Shown here: positions 60,300 to 64,000 of the stretch, in pieces
Numbering within the stretch: position 1 is the stretch's first letter
How the letters are laid out: every line of letters starts with the position of its first letter
NCBI RefSeq assembly: GCF_040096075.1
Contig: NZ_JBBMFJ010000006.1
Coordinates: forward strand, 1-64,000
Length of the DNA: 64,000 nucleotides
Source of the DNA: Brotaphodocola faecis
GTDB lineage: Bacteria > Bacillota > Clostridia > Lachnospirales > Lachnospiraceae
Reading direction: 5' to 3'
Program-made: the position numbers and the translations under genes
The notes under the pieces: model-generated
Database searches by the model: none
What the model was told of the DNA's origin: nothing
What the model saw: the letters and a program-made list of their open reading frames with translations, nothing else

Positions 60300-61589
60300 A
60301 TGGATAAGTTTTACCATTCCGTGCGGCTGGATGAGGAATTATGCAAAGGCTGTATCAACTGTCTGAAGCGCTGTCCCACCCAGGCAATCCGCGTGCAGGA
60401 TGGCAAAGCCCGGATCAACAAAAAATTCTGTATTGACTGCGGCGAGTGCATCCGGGTATGCCCCCATCACGCAAAACACGCAGTCTATGACCAGATGGAG
60501 GAAATGGAACGCTTCCGCTACAAGGTGGCGCTTCCGGCTCCTTCGTTATACAGCCAGTTTAACAACCTGGACGACATCAACATCGTGCTCCATGCGCTTT
60601 TGCTCATGGGTTTTGACGATGTATTTGAGGTAAGTGCGGCAGCGGAGCTGGTCAGCGAGACTACCCGCGCATATCTGACGGAGCATGAGGAACAGCTGCC
60701 TCTGATCAGCACGGCGTGTCCCAGCGTGGTGCGGCTCATCCGAGTGCGGTTTCCAAACCTGATCCCGCATCTGCTTCCCTTAAATCCGCCGGTGGAGGTG
60801 GCGGCTGGCCTGGCCGTGAAAAGGGCTATGGAAAAGACGGGGCTTCCCAGAGAGGACATCGGCATCTGCTTTATCTCTCCGTGCCCGTCCAAGGTGACTT
60901 ACGCGAGATCACCGATTGGAACGGAAAAAAGTGAAATTGACTGTGTGCTTGCCATTAAGGATGTGTACCCACAGCTCTTGAAATATATGAAGCAGGTAGA
61001 CGAAGACCCGGAGAATATCAGCATTTCCGGCAAGATCGGCATCAGCTGGGGGCACAGCGGCGGCGAGGCAGGCGGACTTTTTACGGAGAGCTATCTGGCG
61101 GCGGATGGTATCGAGAATGTGATCCGGGTTCTGGAAGATATGGAGGACCAGAAGTTTACCAATCTGAAATTTGTGGAGCTGGATGCCTGCAGCGGCGGCT
61201 GCGTGGGCGGTGTGCTGACGGTGGAAAATCCCTATGTGGCCGAAGTTAAACTGAAGCATCTGCGCAAGTACATGCCGGTGGCAAGAAGCCACATGGATGC
61301 GGAAACAGAGGAAAAAGCAGAGAAACTGATGACATGGACTGAGAGCGTGGAGTATGAGCCGGTCTACAATCTGGGTGAGACTATGCTGGAGAGTTTTGTG
61401 CGGTTAAGCCGGATTGAAGCCTTAAGCAAGCAGCTTCCTGGCCTGGACTGCGGAGCCTGCGGCGCGCCGTCCTGCAAAGCGCTGGCGGAGGATATCGCCC
61501 GGGGCGAGGCGAAGGAAGAGGACTGTGTTTATATTATGAAGGAGCGGATCCGGCGGCTGCTGGAGCAGGAAAAAGGAGGACAAACGTGA
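60300..61589 (+). CDS. [FeFe] hydrogenase-like sensory protein with incomplete H-cluster loop
   Basis: 429 aa. Two [4Fe-4S] clusters (CKGCINCLKRCP; CIDCGECIRVCP), then a hydrogenase large-subunit domain: L1 ISTACPSV (Ala139-Cys140), L2 ISPCPSKVT (195), L3 LDACSGGCVGG (297/301), and a C-terminal Fe-S motif CGACGAPSC near 388. L1 has Ala in place of the proton-transfer cysteine, and L2 lacks the conserved Lys-x-x-Glu. Cluster ligands are kept. Similar to the sensory protein at 41664 but without PAS. A sensor or inactive partner is likely. The start at 60300 is preferred to 60282. Confidence 0.82.
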   Translation: MDKFYHSVRLDEELCKGCINCLKRCPTQAIRVQDGKARINKKFCIDCGECIRVCPHHAKHAVYDQMEEMERFRYKVALPAPSLYSQFNNLDDINIVLHALLLMGFDDVFEVSAAAELVSETTRAYLTEHEEQLPLISTACPSVVRLIRVRFPNLIPHLLPLNPPVEVAAGLAVKRAMEKTGLPREDIGICFISPCPSKVTYARSPIGTEKSEIDCVLAIKDVYPQLLKYMKQVDEDPENISISGKIGISWGHSGGEAGGLFTESYLAADGIENVIRVLEDMEDQKFTNLKFVELDACSGGCVGGVLTVENPYVAEVKLKHLRKYMPVARSHMDAETEEKAEKLMTWTESVEYEPVYNLGETMLESFVRLSRIEALSKQLPGLDCGACGAPSCKALAEDIARGEAKEEDCVYIMKERIRRLLEQEKGGQT

Positions 61590-61936
61590 AGGTAAAAGAA
61601 CTTCTGGACAGTGGAAAATTTCAGGTGATCCACGCGGGGGAGGACCCGGATCGGGAAATTACAACCCCGTTCTGCTGTGATCTCTTAAGCGTGGCCATGG
61701 GAAAAGCCCCGGCGGGCTGTGCCTGGGTCACGGTCATGGGGAACATGAATACGCTGGCGGTTGCAACGCTGGCAGATGCCGCCTGCATCATTCTGGCAGA
61801 AGGCGCTGCGCTGGATGAGACCGCCGGGAAAAAGGCAGAGCAGCAGGATATCATGGTGCTGGCCACCGAGGAGCCGGTGTTTGAGGCGGCGCTGTGGGTG
61901 TGGCAGCAGATGCAGGGAGAAGCGCATGGAGTGTAA
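61586..61936 (+). CDS. DRTGG-like small protein
   Basis: 116 aa. MKVKELLDSGKFQVIHAGEDPDREITTPFCCDLLSVAMGKAP followed by a Rossmann-type strand pattern (WVTVMGNMNTLAVATLADAACIILAEG) matches the DRTGG fold of the protein at 59452. Overlaps the hydrogenase-like gene by 4 bp and the PHP gene by 11 bp, so all are translated together. Confidence 0.8.
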   Translation: MKVKELLDSGKFQVIHAGEDPDREITTPFCCDLLSVAMGKAPAGCAWVTVMGNMNTLAVATLADAACIILAEGAALDETAGKKAEQQDIMVLATEEPVFEAALWVWQQMQGEAHGV

Positions 61937-62720
61937 ACGAAATGCTATGCAGCGGGACTTGGGACAGGAACATGAGGACCTGCAGCCGGACCGCCAGGAA
62001 ATTGTGGAATTAAGTTATGACCTGCACATCCATTCCTGCCTTTCTCCTTGCGGGGATGACGACATGACTCCGGGAAATATTGTGGGGATGTCGGCCATCA
62101 AAGGCCTGGATGTGATTGCGGTGACGGACCACAACTCCTGCCGCAACTGTCCCGCGGTGATGAAGCTGGCCAGGCAGTACGGTGTGCTTGCCATACCGGG
62201 CATGGAGCTGACGACCGTGGAGGAAGTCCACGCGGTCTGCCTGTTCCCGGAACTTTCCGCGGCGATGGAATTTGACCGGTTCGTTTACGAAAAACTCATG
62301 AAATTTCCAAACCGGGAAGAGATTTTTGGAAAGCAGCAGATCATGAACGAGGAAGATATCTGCATCGGCACGGAGCCGAACCTGCTGATCAACAGCACAG
62401 AACTTTCTTTTGATGAATTGTGGGATATAGTAGCCGGGCAGTACGGCGGTGTTATGATCCCGGCCCACATCGACAAAAACGCCAACAGCCTCATTTCCAA
62501 TCTGGGCTTTGTGCCTCCGGAGAGTAAATTCCGGACGGCAGAGCTGCACGACATGGCAGCATTATCGAAATTGAAAAAGAGCAATCCCTATCTTGAACAG
62601 TGCCGCATCATTTGCGATTCCGATGCCCACTATCTGGAGCATATCCATGAGGCAGAGTGGAAGCTGAAGGTGCGGGAGAAAAGTGCAGCGGCGGTGATTG
62701 GGTATCTGAAGGGAGAATAA
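61926..62720 (+). CDS. PHP-domain phosphoesterase
   Basis: 264 aa. Metal-binding motifs of the PHP fold: YDLHIHSCLSPCGDDD, AVTDHNSC, GMELTTVEEVHAVCLF, MIPAHIDKNANS and CDSDAHYLEH. The substrate is unknown; PHP proteins cleave phosphate esters such as nucleoside phosphates. It ends the regulatory operon beside the hydrogenase, and it has a terminator. The start at 61926 follows GGGAGAA; the frame upstream overlaps the DRTGG gene. Confidence 0.85.
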   Translation: MECKRNAMQRDLGQEHEDLQPDRQEIVELSYDLHIHSCLSPCGDDDMTPGNIVGMSAIKGLDVIAVTDHNSCRNCPAVMKLARQYGVLAIPGMELTTVEEVHAVCLFPELSAAMEFDRFVYEKLMKFPNREEIFGKQQIMNEEDICIGTEPNLLINSTELSFDELWDIVAGQYGGVMIPAHIDKNANSLISNLGFVPPESKFRTAELHDMAALSKLKKSNPYLEQCRIICDSDAHYLEHIHEAEWKLKVREKSAAAVIGYLKGE

Positions 62721-62748
62721 TGTTATAGTGAGATTCAATTTTTGCCAG

Positions 62749-62781
62749 GGGCATTCTGCGGATTCGCAGGATGCCTTTTTT
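62749..62781 (+). terminator. Terminator of the regulatory operon
   Basis: GGCATTCTGCG pairs with CGCAGGATGCC (one mismatch), then TTTTTT. Confidence 0.8.
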
Positions 62782-62874
62782 CAGTGCTTGCGGAATGCTA
62801 TCATTTCGATTAAGATAGAGATTAGAAATCAACCAGAAAATTAGAGGGGAATTTCGGAAAAAGGAGAGTCTATT

Positions 62875-63921
62875 ATGAAGTACAGAAAATGGATGACAGT
62901 AGGTGCCGCACTGGCATTTTTGTTTACCGCGCAGCCGGTTTACGCGGCTCCGGTGATCGTAGCGGGGGCTGGTGCCCCTGGAACGGAAGGTACACAGACT
63001 GCAGGGGAGCAGCAGGCGCAGGAAACTGTGACTCAGGCGCCGGGCAGCAGCCAGGATCCGGCATCCTCCGAAACGGCAGTTGCGGCACAGTCACCGACGG
63101 TCGTTTCCGGTCAGGGCCAGAACGCACCGGGAAGCGGCAACAGTGGCAGCGGCGCTCCCACATCGAACGGCGAGGTGACCGGCATTCCGGAGGGCCCGGG
63201 CGGTATCAAGAGTGAGCCGGTGGACCCGGTCACGCCGGAAGAGCTTGCGGCACAGGAAGCAGCCCAGGCGGCAGGCACCCAGCAGTCCACAGCCCAGAGC
63301 ACAGGCGGCATTGATCCGTCAAAACCGATGGTGGCCCTGACTTTTGATGACGGCCCGCAGCCGTCTGTCGGAAACCGCATTATGGACTGTCTGGCCCAGT
63401 ATGGAGGCAAGGCAACCTTCTTTATGGTAGGTGAGCGTGTCGGCTCTTATAAAACAGAAGTGCAGCGTATGGTGGCGGAAGGCCATGAGGTAGCCAATCA
63501 TACCATGAATCACAAATATCTGCAGAAGCTTGGCGCAGCCCAGATCCAGGCTCAGGTAAATCAGGGAAACGATGCTATCCAGGCAGCCTGCGGCGTACGT
63601 CCGACCCTGCTTCGGCTTCCGGGAGGAAACCATAACTCTATGGTTGTGGCAAATGCTGGTATGCCGATGATCCAGTGGAATGTTGATACTCTGGACTGGA
63701 AGACCAGAAACGCAGATAAGACGGTGGCAGCCGTGTTAAATCATGTAAAAGACGGAGACATCATCCTGATGCATGAACTTTACGGCGCAACCGGAGACGC
63801 GGTCGCTCGCATTGTGCCGGAACTGCATAACCGAGGATTCCAGATGGTGACTGTAAGCCAGATGGCGGCAGCAAAAGGAAAGACACTGGAGGCAGGAAAG
63901 CTGTATTCCAGTTTTAACTGA
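62875..63921 (+). CDS. Secreted polysaccharide deacetylase (NodB domain)
   Basis: 348 aa. Signal peptide MKYRKWMTVGAALAFLFTAQPVYA, then a long Gly/Ser/Gln/Pro-rich linker (about 30-145), then the NodB domain: VALTFDDGPQPS (Asp-Asp), ANHTMNHKYL (His-x-x-x-His), LRLPGGNHN, WNVDTLDW and ILMHELYG. All five catalytic motifs are present. It likely deacetylates peptidoglycan or a surface glycan. AAAGGAGAG precedes the start. Confidence 0.93.
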   Translation: MKYRKWMTVGAALAFLFTAQPVYAAPVIVAGAGAPGTEGTQTAGEQQAQETVTQAPGSSQDPASSETAVAAQSPTVVSGQGQNAPGSGNSGSGAPTSNGEVTGIPEGPGGIKSEPVDPVTPEELAAQEAAQAAGTQQSTAQSTGGIDPSKPMVALTFDDGPQPSVGNRIMDCLAQYGGKATFFMVGERVGSYKTEVQRMVAEGHEVANHTMNHKYLQKLGAAQIQAQVNQGNDAIQAACGVRPTLLRLPGGNHNSMVVANAGMPMIQWNVDTLDWKTRNADKTVAAVLNHVKDGDIILMHELYGATGDAVARIVPELHNRGFQMVTVSQMAAAKGKTLEAGKLYSSFN

Positions 63922-63977
63922 ACACAGCAGATAAAACGAAAGATTCGGGTAGTACGGGAAATGAGGTCTGACATATT

Positions 63978-64000
63978 ATGAAGATACTGCATATCGGAAA
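63978..64000 (+). CDS. Start of an unidentified gene, cut by the window
   Basis: ATG at 63978 is followed by MKILHIG, an opening common in glycosyltransferases; too short to identify. A weak GAGG lies about 12 bp upstream. Confidence 0.4.

Overview
The window looks like chromosome from an anaerobic gut Firmicute of the Lachnospiraceae / Clostridium cluster XIVa type. This is inferred from gene content: two [FeFe]-hydrogenase clusters (one with NuoE/NuoF partners), several proteins with choline-binding-like cell-wall repeats, clostridial-type RNase Y, RecA and RecX, and an integrated mobilizable element of the Tn4451/TnpX type. Consensus TTGACA/TATAAT promoters and AGGAGG ribosome sites are common. 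No rRNA and no CRISPR array were seen.

Layout. 1-3.1 kb: sugar ABC transporter remnant (permease with a damaged 5' end, solute-binding lipoprotein) and a ROK-family kinase. 3.2-5.9 kb: two tandem small cell-wall-repeat proteins separated by an IS200/IS605-type element that carries an intact IscB nuclease with a structured upstream omega (HEARO) RNA and no transposase. 6-13.1 kb: leuB-ilvD-ilvB and serC-serA. 13.1-22.6 kb: an intracellular-type subtilase, recA-recX under a LexA box, rny, a secreted repeat protein, an MBL hydrolase, a HAAS-type membrane protein, an M23 peptidase and an NlpC/P60 hydrolase. 22.9-25.2 kb: an odd Ser/Asn/Arg-rich peptide and a membrane-anchored alpha/beta hydrolase behind a double palindromic operator.

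25.23-33.02 kb is a 7.8 kb integrative mobilizable element: large serine recombinase, TnpW, DnaC-like ATPase, RepA-type initiator, Cys-rich protein, MobA relaxase, MobC, an oriT-like double palindrome, a lipoprotein and a frameshifted small secreted protein. Its ends can be placed by a 9-bp direct repeat; rejoining the flanks rebuilds a hairpin downstream of the hydrolase gene. Beyond it lie a TetR regulator, a 133-bp IS66-like mini-element with an 8-bp target duplication, a rhodanese, two phosphodiesterases, an RNA methyltransferase, a C1-type peptidase, rdgB, and a tRNA region (Pro, Gly, Arg, His, Leu; trpS on the minus strand; Gln; then Glu and Pro on the minus strand).

41.4-46.2 kb holds a thioredoxin-like ferredoxin, a PAS-containing sensory-type [FeFe] hydrogenase, a SpoIIE-type phosphatase and a group-B-like [FeFe] hydrogenase. 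46.6-54 kb is an oligopeptide ABC transporter followed by an Xaa-Pro-type peptidase and a cyclophilin. 54.1-59.2 kb (minus strand) is an electron-bifurcating-type hydrogenase HydABC with an extra ferredoxin-like protein and a free-standing kinase-type ATPase. Divergent from it (59.5-62.7 kb, plus strand) is a probable regulatory operon: DRTGG protein, RsbW-like ATPase, an unusual hydrogenase-like protein that has lost one active-site cysteine, a second DRTGG protein and a PHP phosphoesterase. Together these suggest that H2 or redox state is sensed and passed to a phosphorylation circuit. The window ends with a polysaccharide deacetylase and the first codons of another gene.
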